DNA from: Siphonodentalium dalli
Taxonomy: Eukaryota > Mollusca > Scaphopoda > Gadilida > Siphonodentaliidae
Reading direction: 5' to 3'
DNA: 64,000 nt
Assembly: GCA_032622095.1 (NCBI GenBank)
Contig: CP136069.1
Coordinates: 88,496,958 to 88,560,957, forward strand
Below are positions 44,401-56,403 of the stretch, piece by piece. Both the position numbers and the translations under genes were made by a program. Under the pieces are notes generated by a model. That model made no database searches. It was not told the origin of the DNA and saw only the letters and a program-made list of their open reading frames with translations. How positions within the stretch are numbered: position 1 is the stretch's first letter; every line of letters starts with the position of its first letter.

Positions 44401-45271
44401 CTTAGTGATTATCTCCCTGGCAACGCATATGTCATCCTCGTCAGAATCGTCGTCATTTTTTCTCCTTTCGTATAGATTAGGAACACATGCTGACATTACG
44501 CATGTGTACATGTGGTTAAACGAATCATGTTGAATCATCTCTTGTTTTTTTATTAACTTTCCGGAATAAAGATGCTTCCGATTAAACAACGCTACCCACT
44601 TTGAAAGATCATAAGTGAAGATGCAACAGATAAATGATTGGCACGATACATGAATAACACTATTAAGCGAGTCCTTAGTTTACTAATATGGTGAGATGTG
44701 CTGACAATTTATTTTTTGCCGTTCGTTTTGGTTGATCGGGGTTAAAGTAGTGAATGACGAGTTTTGTCACAAGTTCCAGTTGGTAATACCTAAAATGGAA
44801 TACAACTATGACCGACATAAGCTACCTTTGCTTTCGCTTCCTTTATCCTTTAGAAACACACCACAATTGATCAGTAAGTTACATGTTTATTTGCGATCTG
44901 GTTATTTACCGAATATATTATCGGGTTCAGAAATGAACGCACTCACATTGTATGTGAGATATTTTTTATGGATCTTTTTGATCCTTGTGCAACTGCAGTG
45001 AATACCCATACGGCAAAATACGGCGTAATTGCACTTTGTGTCATGTTGTAATCGGTTCCTCCTTCAGTTTGTAGTCCTGTTGTAGTCTAGGTATCTGAAA
45101 CGAGGTATGTAATTTAGCGGGATTAACACAAAGGCGCACGGCGGGTTTGCCGTAGTTAAGCCGACAAAGGAGCATTGTGTGGCTCTGCGGTAACGTGATC
45201 CCTGTATTGAAAAACCCACAGGCGCTGACAGTTCTATTGAGGCTGCGGATATCCACACACCCGCATGCCTC

Positions 45272-45338
45272 ACAAGAAAACCATAGTCAGAAATGGTAAC
45301 GCCACCAAGATCATATTATTAGCCATAAATATAAATTA
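45272..45338 (+). repeat. 67-bp block adjoining a Helitron 3' end, copy 2
   Basis: Same as 38762-38828. The block is followed immediately by CTAG at 45339. Confidence 0.8.
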
Positions 45339-46231
45339 CTAGCAGGTTAGCCCGCCACCGGCGGCTTGTCCGAAACATGACATTTTTTTTATATATATTT
45401 TTTTAATTTTTAGCTCCACGCGTTTCAATAAGTAAAATTTGTACCCGGTAGCTCCACCCGTTTCCGAGATCTGGTCTGCGCATGCGCGAAGCTGGCGTCG
45501 CACGGGCTCGGCGACCCGATAAAATTTGTACCCGGCGCAAGATACATTCACATAGCAAATTTCAAGTCGATAGCTCCACCCGTTTCCGAGATCTCGTCTG
45601 CGCATGCGCTGCACGGGCGTCGCACGGGCTCGGCGACCCGATAAAATTTGTACCCGGCGCAAGATACATTCACATAGCAAATTTCAAGTCGATAGCTCCA
45701 CCCGTTTGCGAGATAACGCATTCTTTGTTTTTCAATGAGTTAATTCATGGTACCCGTCCTCCCCGTCCTAAACTTCAGAGCGGACAGTCAATTAATCCCG
45801 TCGTGAAATCCCTCTGCATAATATTTCGAGCTCTTAGATCAATTCTGCCTTTTTAGTTGCATTTCGTCCGCATCCGTATTTCGGACGCATGGGGTCAGTC
45901 GTTTAGCCACGTCCATTGGAATCCGCATCGGACGCATGCGGTATCGTTTAGCCACGTCCATTGCAATAAAGAGCGTTAGTTGTTAAAACCTCCGTATAAG
46001 GTATAGATAAAGAGCGTTAATGCCTTAACCCCCGCCGTGCCTTTGCGGTGATTTGGGAGTGGATAAAGGGTGCTCAGAGCTTCTCGAAAACACGACTACG
46101 GCGGTGTCGGTGGAATTTTACACTTACATACGAAATTTGATCTCAATCTGTACACGCGTTTTGGATTCTATGAAGTACACACACACACACACACATACAC
46201 ACATATATACGAAGTCTCAAAATATATAGTA
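45339..46231 (-). mobile_element. Short type B Helitron-like element (893 bp)
   Basis: Minus-strand 3' end GGCGGGCTAACCTGCTAG at 45339. Two 122-bp monomers follow inward, then the AACGCTCTTTAT-containing block, the CA/TG microsatellite and the 5' end TACTATATATTTTG at 46231. It is inserted exactly at the end of the 67-bp block. Twin: 49236-50128. Confidence 0.75.
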
Positions 46232-46959
46232 CTAGCAGGTTAGCCCGCCACTGGCGGCATTCGTCCCATGGCTTTGTTCGAAAAAGCAATTGCAACAGGT
46301 TCCGAGACACTTGTGCTGCATTTGCAGCAAATTTCGGCAATAGTCAGAAACATGACAATTTTAATTAAATTTTTTGTTTTTCAATGAGTTAATTATTTTG
46401 TTTTTCAATGAGTTAATTGTGCCTTTTTAATTTTGTTTTTCAATTTTACCGGCGGCTTGTCCGAAACATGACATTTATATATATATATTTTAATTTTTTA
46501 GCTCCACGCGTTTCAATAAGAAAAATTTGTACCCGGAAGCTCCACCAGTTTCCGAGATCTGGTTTGCGCATGAAAATTTGTACCCGGCGCAAGATACATT
46601 CACATGCCAAATTTCAAGTCGATAGCTCCACCCGTTTCCGAGATCTCGTCTGCGCATGCGCTGCACGGGCGTCGCACGGGCTCGGCGATCCGATAAAATT
46701 TGTACCCGGCGCAAGATACATTCACATAGCAAATTTCAAGTCGATAGCTCCACCCGTTTCCGAGATCTCGTCTGCGCATGCGCTGCACGGGCGTCGCACG
46801 GGCTCGCCAATACGACAACGACCACCGCCTGGTCAAACTACACACACGTACCAAGTTTCGTCCAGATCGGTCGAGAATCGTAGATTTGTATAAATGACAT
46901 ACAAACATACAGACAAACAAACATACAGACAAACAGAGGTCTTCAAAATATATATGAGA
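46232..46959 (-). mobile_element. Chimeric Helitron-like element (type B 3' end, type A 5' end)
   Basis: The 3' end on the minus strand is the TAACCTGCTAG type, with an extra block (TCCCATGGCTTTGTTCGAA and a GCTGCATTTGCAGC palindrome) and TTTTGTTTTTCAATGAGTTA repeats. The 5' end is TCTCATATATATTTTGAAG, as in type A. The exchange lies within the shared 122-bp monomers, suggesting recombination there. Confidence 0.65.
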
Positions 46960-47380
46960 CTAGCCGATGAGCCCGACGTTGTCCGGGCTATTCAAAAACC
47001 AAATTTGAAGTCGATAGCTCTACCCAGCGCGACGTTGTCCGGGCTATTCAAAAACCAAATTTCAAGTCGATTGCTCTACCCGTTTCGGAGATCTGGCTGC
47101 GCGAAGCTGGCGTCGCACGGGCTCGGCGACCCGATAAAATTCGTATCCGGGGCAAGATACATTCACATAACAAAATTCAAGTCGATAGCTCCACCCGTTT
47201 CCGAGATCTCGTCTGCGCATGCGCTGCACGGGCGCCGCACGCGCTCGCCAATACGACGACGACGACCGCCTGGTCAAACTACACACACGTACCAAGTTTC
47301 GTCCCGATCGGTCGAGAATCGTAGATTTGTAAAAATGACAGACAAACATACAGACATAGGTCTTCAAAATATATATGAGA
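46960..47380 (-). mobile_element. Type A Helitron-like element, short (421 bp), duplicate
   Basis: Twin of 43063-43483 at offset 3897, with the same single complete monomer. Confidence 0.75.
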
Positions 47381-48008
47381 CTAGCCGATGAGCCCGACGT
47401 TGTCCGGGCTATTCAAAAACCAAATTTCAAGTCGATAGCTCTACCCGTTTCCGATATCTGGTCTGCGCATGCGCGAAGCTGGCGTCGCACGGGCTCGGCG
47501 ACCTGATAAAATTAGTATCCGGGGCAAGATACATTCACATAGCAAATTTCAAGTCGATAGCTCCACCCGTTTCCGAGATCTCGTCTGCGCATGCGCGAAG
47601 CTGGCGTCGCACGGGCTCGGCGACCCGATAAAATTCGTATCCGGGGCAAGATACATTCACATACCAAATTTCAAGTCGATAGCTCCACCCGTTTCCGAGA
47701 TCTCGTCTGCGCATGCGCGAAGCTGGCGTCGCACGGGCTCGGCGACCCGATAAAATTCGTATCCGGGGCAAGATACATTCACATAGCAAATTTCAAGTCG
47801 ATAGCTCCACCCGTTTCCGAGATCTCGTCTGCGCATGCGCGAAGCGGGCGCCGCACGGGCTCGCCAATACGACAACGTCCACCGCCTGGTCAAACTACAC
47901 ACACGTACCAAGTTTCGTCCCGATCGGTGGAGAATCGTATATTTGTATCAATGACAGACAAACAAACATACAGACAGACAAACAGAGGTCATCAAAATAT
48001 ATATGAGA
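47381..48008 (-). mobile_element. Type A Helitron-like element (628 bp), duplicate
   Basis: Twin of 43484-44111 at offset 3897. 5' end TCTCATATATATTTTGATG at 48008. Confidence 0.75.
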
Positions 48009-49235
48009 AATTCGTATCCGGGTCACTTTCATCATCATCGTCAACATCATAACGATCACCGACCTCTTCATCGTCATCATCATCATCCGTATCATCACCG
48101 TCGCCGTCTTTATCAATCTTCGTCATCATCCATCGTCATAATTATCCCATCATCAGCATCGTCGACGTTGTTATCGTCGTCGTCATATTTATCCTCATCA
48201 TCACCAACCTCGTCATCAGTATCATCATCATAATCGACATCATACAATGTAGTCATCATCACCGTCACCGTCGAACACATCATCTTCATCTTGTGAACTT
48301 AGTGATTATCTCCCTGGCAACGCATATGTCATCCTCGTCAGAATCGTCGTCATTTTTTCTCCTTTTGTATAGATTAGGAACACATGCTGACATTACGCAT
48401 GTGTACATGTGGTTAAACGAATCATGTTGAATCATCTCTTGTTTTTTTATTAACTTTCCGGAATAAAGATGCTTCCGATTAAACAACGCTACCCACTTTG
48501 AAAGATCATAAGTGAAGATGCAACAGATAAATGATTGGCACGATACATGAATAACACTATTAAGCGAGTCCTTAGTTTACTAATATGGTGAGATGTGCTG
48601 ACAATTTATTTTTTGCCGTTCGTTTTGGTTGATCGGGGTTAAAGTAGTGAATGACGAGTTTTGTCACAAGTTCCAGTTGGTAATACCTAAAATGGAATAC
48701 AACTATGACCGACATAAGCTACCTTTGCTTTCGCTTCCTTTATCCTTTAGAAACACACCACAATTGATCAGTAAGTTACATGTTTATTTGCGATCTGGTT
48801 ATTTACCGAATATATTATCGGGTTCAGAAATGAACGCACTCACATTGTATGTGAGATATTTTTTATGGATCTTTTTGATCCTTGTGCAACTGCAGTGAAT
48901 ACCCATACGGCAAAATACGGCGTAATTGCACTTTGTGTCATGTTGTAATCGGTTCCTCCTTCAGTTTGTAGTCCTGTTGTAGTCTAGGTATCTGAAACGA
49001 GGTATGTAATTTAGCGGGATTAACACAAAGGCGCACGGCGGGTTTGCCGTAGTTAAGCCGACAAAGGAGCATTGTGTGGCTCTGCGGTAACGTGATCCCT
49101 GTATTGAAAAACCCACAGGCGCTGACAGTTCTATTGAGGCTGCGGATATCCACACACCCGCATGCCTCACAAGAAAACCATAGTCAGAAATGGTAACGCC
49201 ACCAAGATCATATTATTAGCCATAAATATAAATTA
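48009..49235. other. 1227-bp non-Helitron segment, duplicate of 44112-45338
   Basis: Same content: a trinucleotide tract at 48024-48297, ORFs without domains, and the 67-bp block at 49169-49235 ending at the next CTAG. Confidence 0.6.
49169..49235 (+). repeat. 67-bp block adjoining a Helitron 3' end, copy 3
   Basis: Duplicate of 45272-45338 by virtue of the 3897-bp duplication, so it is not an independent insertion. Confidence 0.8.
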
Positions 49236-50128
49236 CTAGCAGGTTAGCCCGCCACCGGCGGCTTGTCCGAAACATGACATTTTTTTTATATATATTTTTT
49301 TAATTTTTAGCTCCACGCGTTTCAATAAGTAAAATTTGTACCCGGTAGCTCCACCCGTTTCCGAGATCTGGTCTGCGCATGCGCGAAGCTGGCGTCGCAC
49401 GGGCTCGGCGACCCGATAAAATTTGTACCCGGCGCAAGATACATTCACATAGCAAATTTCAAGTCGATAGCTCCACCCGTTTCCGAGATCTCGTCTGCGC
49501 ATGCGCTGCACGGGCGTCGCACGGGCTCGGCGACCCGATAAAATTTGTACCCGGCGCAAGATACATTCACATAGCAAATTTCAAGTCGATAGCTCCACCC
49601 GTTTGCGAGATAACGCATTCTTTGTTTTTCAATGAGTTAATTCATGGTACCCGTCCTCCCCGTCCTAAACTTCAGAGCGGACAGTCAATTAATCCCGTCG
49701 TGAAATCCCTCTGCATAATATTTCGAGCTCTTAGATCAATTCTGCCTTTTTAGTTGCATTTCGTCCGCATCCGTATTTCGGACGCATGGGGTCAGTCGTT
49801 TAGCCACGTCCATTGGAATCCGCATCGGACGCATGCGGTATCGTTTAGCCACGTCCATTGCAATAAAGAGCGTTAGTTGTTAAAACCTCCGTATAAGGTA
49901 TAGATAAAGAGCGTTAATGCCTTAACCCCCGCCGTGCCTTTGCGGTGATTTGGGAGTGGATAAAGGGTGCTCAGAGCTTCTCGAAAACACGACTACGGCG
50001 GTGTCGGTGGAATTTTACACTTACATACGAAATTTGATCTCAATCTGTACACGCGTTTTGGATTCTATGAAGTACACACACACACACACACATACACACA
50101 TATATACGAAGTCTCAAAATATATAGTA
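49236..50128 (-). mobile_element. Short type B Helitron-like element (893 bp), duplicate
   Basis: Twin of 45339-46231, followed without spacer by the first 1166-bp unit. Confidence 0.75.
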
Positions 50129-51294
50129 CTAGCAGGTTAGCCCGCCACCGGCGGCTTGTCCGAAACATGACATTTTTTTAATATTTGTTTTTAATTTTTA
50201 GCTCCACGCGTTTCAATAAGAAAAAATTGTACCCGGTAGCTCCACCCGTTTCCGAGATCTGGTCTGCGCATGCGCGAAGCTGGCGTCGCACGGACTCGGC
50301 GACCCGATAAAATTTGTACCCGGCGCAAGATACATTCACATAGCAAATTTCAAGTCGATAGCTCCACCCGTTTCCGAGATCTCGTCTGCGCATGCGCTGC
50401 ATGGGCGTCGCATGGACTCGGCGACCCGATAAAATTTGTACCCGGTGCAAGATACATTCACATAGCAAATTTCAGGTCGATAGCTCCACCCGTTTCCGAG
50501 ATCTGCCTTTCTGCATAATATTTCGAGCGATAACATTGCATTGAAATGTCAGACTCCCATCGTGAACCTCAACACGAAGTAAACACGTGTTTCGAGCGAT
50601 AACATTGCATTGAAATGACTCCCATCGTGAACCTCAAGACGACGTAAAACACGTGTTGCGTTCTAGGAAATGCACTCAATGCAGATGCTAATAACGTTGA
50701 CTTCGTATATATATATATAATGACGTTATTAACCCCGGCCATGCCGTTTGAGCTGATTTTTATGACTGGGAGTGGAGTACGGGTGCTCGGAGCTTCTGGA
50801 AAACGCGTGGACGACATCGTACGTGGTATTTTACCTTTAGATAGGAAGTTTGAGCTCAATCTGTCCAGCCGTTCCCGTCCTAATGTACTATTTCGAGCGA
50901 TAACAATTGTCAGACTCCCATCGTGAACCTCAACACGAAGTAAACACGTGTTTCGAGCGATAACATTGCATTGAAGTCAGACTCCCATCGTGGACCCCCA
51001 AGACGACGTAAACACGTGTTTGTTCCGGTATAACTTTGGAGACTCTGACTTCATATATATATATAATGACGTTATTAACCCCGGCCGTGCCGTTTGAGCT
51101 GATTTCGATGACTGGGAGTGGATAAAGGGTGCTCAGAGCTTCTCGGAAACACATCTACGGCGGTGTCGGTGGGATTTTACACTTACATACGAAATTTGAT
51201 CTCAATCTGTACACGCGTTTTGGATTCTATGAAGTACACACACACATATATATATACACACATATATACGAAGTCTCAAAATATATAGTATAGA
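50129..51294 (-). mobile_element. Type B Helitron-like element, tandem unit 1 of 3 (1166 bp)
   Basis: Minus-strand 3' end (CTAG) at 50129 and 5' end TCTATACTATATATTTTG at 51294. It contains two to three 122-bp monomers and two diverged halves of a CACGTG-rich block, each with a TATATATATA tract and CCCCGGCC. It matches the plus-strand unit 32613-33774. Confidence 0.8.
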
Positions 51295-52460
51295 CTAGCA
51301 GGTTAGCCCGCCACCGGCGGCTTGTCCGAAACATGACATTTTTTTAATATTTGTTTTTAATTTTTAGCTCCACGCGTTTCAATAAGAAAAATTTGTACCC
51401 GGTAGCTCCACCCGTTTCCGAGATCTGGTCTGCGCATGCGCGAAGCTGGCGTCGCACGGACTCGGCGACCCGATAAAATTTGTACCCGGCGCAAGATACA
51501 TTCACATAGCAAATTTCAAGTCGATAGCTCCACCCGTTTCCGAGATCTCGTCTGCGCATGCGCTGCACGGGCGTCGCATGGACTCGGCGACCCGATAAAA
51601 TTTGTACCCGGTGCAAGATACATTCACATAGCAAATTTCAGGTCGATAGCTCCACCCGTTTCCGAGATCTGCCTTTCTGCATAATATTTCGAGCGATAAC
51701 ATTGCATTGAAATGTCAGACTCCCATCGTGAACCTCAACACGAAGTAAACACGTGTTTCGAGCGATAACATTGCATTGAAATGACTCCCATCGTGAACCT
51801 CAAGACGACGTAAAACACGTGTTGCGTTCTAGGAAATGCACTCAATGCAGATGCTAATAACGTTGACTTCGTATATATATATATAATGACGTTATTAACC
51901 CCGGCCATGCCGTTTGAGCTGATTTTTATGACTGGGAGTGGAGTACGGGTGCTCGGAGCTTCTGGAAAACGCGTGGACGACATCGTACGTGGTATTTTAC
52001 CTTTAGATAGGAAGTTTGAGCTCAATCTGTCCAGCCGTTCCCGTCCTAATGTACTATTTCGAGCGATAACAATTGTCAGACTCCCATCGTGAACCTCAAC
52101 ACGAAGTAAACACGTGTTTCGAGCGATAACATTGCATTGAAGTCAGACTCCCATCGTGGACCCCCAAGACGACGTAAACACGTGTTTGTTCCGGTATAAC
52201 TTTGGAGACTCTGACTTCATATATATATATAATGACGTTATTAACCCCGGCCGTGCCGTTTGAGCTGATTTCGATGACTGGGAGTGGATAAAGGGTGCTC
52301 AGAGCTTCTCGGAAACACATCTACGGCGGTGTCGGTGGGATTTTACACTTACATACGAAATTTGATCTCAATCTGTACACGCGTTTTGGATTCTATGAAG
52401 TACACACACACATATATATATACACACATATATACGAAGTCTCAAAATATATAGTATAGA
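51295..52460 (-). mobile_element. Type B Helitron-like element, tandem unit 2 of 3 (1166 bp)
   Basis: Near-identical to units 1 and 3, with exact 1166-bp spacing of the CTAG ends (50129, 51295, 52461, 53627). Confidence 0.8.
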
Positions 52461-53626
52461 CTAGCAGGTTAGCCCGCCACCGGCGGCTTGTCCGAAACAT
52501 GACATTTTTTTAATATTTGTTTTTAATTTTTAGCTCCACGCGTTTCAATAAGAAAAATTTGTACCCGGTAGCTCCACCCGTTTCCGAGATCTGGTCTGCG
52601 CATGCGCGAAGCTGGCGTCGCACGGACTCGGCGACCCGATAAAATTTGTACCCGGCGCAAGATACATTCACATAGCAAATTTCAAGTCGATAGCTCCACC
52701 CGTTTCCGAGATCTCGTCTGCGCATGCGCTGCACGGGCGTCGCATGGACTCGGCGACCCGATAAAATTTGTACCCGGTGCAAGATACATTCACATAGCAA
52801 ATTTCAGGTCGATAGCTCCACCCGTTTCCGAGATCTGCCTTTCTGCATAATATTTCGAGCGATAACATTGCATTGAAATGTCAGACTCCCATCGTGAACC
52901 TCAACACGAAGTAAACACGTGTTTCGAGCGATAACATTGCATTGAAATGACTCCCATCGTGAACCTCAAGACGACGTAAAACACGTGTTGCGTTCTAGGA
53001 AATGCACTCAATGCAGATGCTAATAACGTTGACTTCGTATATATATATATAATGACGTTATTAACCCCGGCCATGCCGTTTGAGCTGATTTTTATGACTG
53101 GGAGTGGAGTACGGGTGCTCGGAGCTTCTGGAAAACGCGTGGACGACATCGTACGTGGTATTTTACCTTTAGATAGGAAGTTTGAGCTCAATCTGTCCAG
53201 CCGTTCCCGTCCTAATGTACTATTTCGAGCGATAACAATTGTCAGACTCCCATCGTGAACCTCAACACGAAGTAAACACGTGTTTCGAGCGATAACATTG
53301 CATTGAAGTCAGACTCCCATCGTGGACCCCCAAGACGACGTAAACACGTGTTTGTTCCGGTATAACTTTGGAGACTCTGACTTCATATATATATATAATG
53401 ACGTTATTAACCCCGGCCGTGCCGTTTGAGCTGATTTCGATGACTGGGAGTGGATAAAGGGTGCTCAGAGCTTCTCGAAAACACATCTACGGCGGTGTCG
53501 GTGGGATTTTACACTTACATACGAAATTTGATCTCAATCTGTACACGCGTTTTGGATTCTATGAAGTACACACACACATATATATATACACACATATATA
53601 CGAAGTCTCAAAATATATAGTATAGA
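52461..53626 (-). mobile_element. Type B Helitron-like element, tandem unit 3 of 3 (1166 bp)
   Basis: It differs from units 1 and 2 by isolated bases (for example CTCGAAAACACATC against CTCGGAAACACATC near 53474). Confidence 0.8.
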
Positions 53627-54522
53627 CTAGCAGGTTAGCCCGCCACTGGCGGCATTCGTCCCATGGCTTTGTTCGAAAAAGCAATTGCAACAGGTTCCGA
53701 GACACTTGTGCTGCATTTGCAGCAAATTTCGGCAATAGTCAGAAACATGACAATTTTAATTAAATTTTTTGTTTTTCAATGAGTTAATTATTTTGTTTTT
53801 CAATGAGTTAATTGTGCCTTTTTAATTTTGTTTTTCAATTTTACCGGCGGCTTGTCCGAAACATGACATTTTTATATATATTTTTTAATTTTTTAGCTCC
53901 ACGCGTTTCAATAAGAAAAATTTGTACCCGGAAGCTCCACCAGTTTCCGAGATCTGGTTTGCGCATGAAAATTTGTACCCGGCGCAAGATACATTCACAT
54001 GCCAAATTTCAAGTCGATAGCTCCACCCGTTTCCGAGATCTCGTCTGCGCATGCGCTGCACGGGCGTCGCACGGGCTCGGCGATCCGATAAAATTTGTAC
54101 CCGGCGCAAGATACATTCACATAGCAAATTTCAAGTCGATAGCTCCACCCGTTTCCGAGATCTCGTCTGCGCATGCGCTGCACGGGCGTCGCACGGGCTC
54201 GCCAATACGACAACGACCACCGCCTGGTCAAACTACACACACGTACCAAGTTTCGTCCCGATCGGTCGAGAATCGTAGATTTGTATGAAGTAAAACACAC
54301 ACACAAACATAAATATATAAGAGAGATATGTAAATTAGATAGATTGTATCAAAATATATAGGAGAGATATGTAAATGATCTACACACCATTACTGGTGTT
54401 TGTCAAAGTTTAGTGGGGTATATCAATACTCATTCACGATCATATCATTGAGGTCCGGAGGGTGTGGACTATCTCTCGAATACAAGGAGTTCTCAAAATA
54501 TATAGAAGAGAAGAAGAGAAGA
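53627..54522 (-). mobile_element. Chimeric Helitron-like element (896 bp)
   Basis: 3' half like 46232-46700 (extra TCCCATGGCTTTGTTCGAA block), then monomers. The 5' half differs: an AGAGAGATATGTAAATTAGA region and a GAGAAGAGAAG-rich end before the next CTAG. Close relative: 56404-57276. Confidence 0.65.
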
Positions 54523-55594
54523 CTAGCAGGTTAGCCCGCCACTGGCGGCATTCGTCCCATGGCTTTGTTTCAGAAACATGACATTTTTGTAATTATTTTG
54601 TTTTTATTTATTTTTGTTTTTTATTTTTGAATATGAATTTAATGTTTTTTAAATTTAATATATTTTGTTTCTGAATTGTTTTTTTATTGTTAATTTTTTT
54701 TAATTTTAAATTGTTTTAATTAAATTGTAAATTGTTTTATTTAATTTTTTTGTTTCTGGCGGAAAAATTTACCCGTAGAAATCCCCCCCCCCCCTTCCAG
54801 GAACGACAGACAACGCATTCTTTGTTTCGCGAAATCTCTCTACGATAACATTGCATTGAATTTAAAATAAACGCTTCCCGTTGGGAAATCTGTCTTCGGG
54901 TCGTTGTTGTTGGCATCACGGCTCCCCGAAAACTCTCACATTGCCGAAAACGTGTATTTAGTAATATCGTTGTTGTTGATATTTACGGCTTGGGGGCTAT
55001 TTTCTTATTTAGCAAGTTTGAGCTCAATCGGTTAGAGTCTATAAAGGACACACTCATATATATGACACTTCCCGTAGGTAGCAAGTTTGAGCTCAATCGG
55101 CATTCCCTGGAATTTCCCGTAGATTGGCAGATTCCAGTAGCTTTATAACGGTATATCTGGGGAGAAATCTGATGCTATATTCGTGATTATCTGGGATGAT
55201 TTCTGTATATACCCAAGGTATATACTGTAAAACAGAGCGCGCCATCCGTGCTCGCAGGGAATAAATTTCGAGCGATAACGTATGCGTTCCCGTATAACTC
55301 TGCAGATGCGAATAACGTTGAATGGGAAACAGACGCTCTTTATAGAGATGCGTCAAAAACAAACGCTCATTAAATAATCACTTGATTAACCCCCGCCGTG
55401 CCTTTGCGGTGATTTGAGATTGGAGAACGGGTGCTCTGAGCTTCTCTAAACCGCGACTACGGCGGTGTCGGTGGAATTTTACACTTACATACGAAATTTG
55501 ATCTCAATCTGTACACGCGTTTTGGATTCTATGAAGTACACACACACACACACACACATACACACATATATACGAAGTCTCAAAATATATAGTA
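54523..55594 (-). mobile_element. Type D Helitron-like element lacking the 122-bp monomers (1072 bp)
   Basis: The 3' end has the type B hairpin and CTAG. The middle is T-rich (TTTAATTTT tracts), has a C-run at about 54785, GCAAGTTTGAGCTCAATCGG twice, and the CGCGCCATCCGTGCTCGCAG segment. The 5' end is TACTATATATTTTG at 55594. Relatives: 57277-58354 and part of 35680-36824. The ORF at 55093-55362 recurs in both minus-strand copies but shows no domain. Confidence 0.65.
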
Positions 55595-56403
55595 CTAGCA
55601 GGTTAGCCCGCCACCGGCGGCTTGTCCGAAACATGACATTTTTATATATATTTTTTAATTTTTTAGCTCCACGCGTTTCAATAAGTAAAATTTGTACCCG
55701 GTAGCTCCACCAGTTTCCGAGATCTGGTCTGCGCATGAAAATTTGTACCCGGCGCAAGATACATTCACATGCCAAATTTCAAGTCGATAGCACCACCCGT
55801 TTCCGAGATCTCGTCTGCGCATGCGCTGCACGGGCGTCGCACGGGCTCGGCGACCCGATAAAATTTGTACCCGGCGCAAGATACATTCACATAGCAAATT
55901 TCAAGTCGATAGCTCCACCCGTTTCCGAGATCTCGTCTGCGCATGCGCTGCACGGGCGTCGCACGGGCTCGGCGACCCGATAAAATTTGTACCCGGCGCA
56001 AGATACATTCACATAGCAAATTTCAAGTCGATAGCTCCACCCGTTTCCGAGATCTCGTCTTCGCATGCGCTGCACGGGCGTCGCACGGGCTCGCCAATAC
56101 GACAACGACCACCGCCTGGTCAAACTACACACACGTACCAAGTTTCGTCCCGATCGGTCGAGAATCGTAGATTTGTATGAAGTACAACACACACACAAAC
56201 ATAAATATATAAGAGAGATATGTAAATTAGATAGATTGTATCAAAATATATAGGAGAGATATGTAAATGACCTACACACCATTACTGGTGTTTGTCAAAG
56301 TTTAGTGGGGTATATCAATACTCATTCACGATCATATCATTGAGGTCCGGAGGGTGTGGGCTATCTCTCGAATACAAGGAGTTCTCAAAATATATAGAGG
56401 AGA
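55595..56403 (-). mobile_element. Helitron-like element with three 122-bp monomers (809 bp)
   Basis: Type B 3' end, monomers at 55821, 55943 and 56065, and the AGAGAGATATGTAAATTAGA-type 5' part as in 53627-54522. Confidence 0.65.

Larger units (their letters stand above)
44112..45338. other. 1227-bp non-Helitron segment with an imperfect TCA/TCG trinucleotide tract
   Basis: It begins with an ATC/GTC-rich tract (about 44127-44400). The middle has ORFs (44732-45001 plus, 45041-45256 minus) that recur in the copy at 48009-49235 only because the DNA is duplicated; no domain is recognised. It ends with the 67-bp block 45272-45338 shared with 38762-38828. Confidence 0.6.
42880..46245 (+). repeat. 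3.37-kb segmental duplication, copy 1 (offset 3897 bp)
   Basis: It matches 46777-50142 almost perfectly and includes two type A units, the 1227-bp inter-array segment and one short type B unit. The unusual variant GTCCAGATCGG is shared by both copies at their start. Confidence 0.85.
46777..50142 (+). repeat. 3.37-kb segmental duplication, copy 2
   Basis: Copy of 42880-46245 at offset 3897, with only isolated substitutions seen (for example CCAGCCCGACG against CCAGCGCGACG near 43127/47024). Confidence 0.85.

Noticed and set aside
44732-45256. ORFs conserved between 44732-45256 and 48629-49153
   Set aside because: They are identical only because the DNA was recently duplicated. There is no recognisable domain, and no codon-level conservation can be inferred.
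41936-48008. Regular 122-bp repeats as a possible CRISPR array
   Set aside because: The repeats are contiguous, with no unique spacers, far longer than CRISPR repeats, and bounded by Helitron-like termini in a eukaryotic setting.
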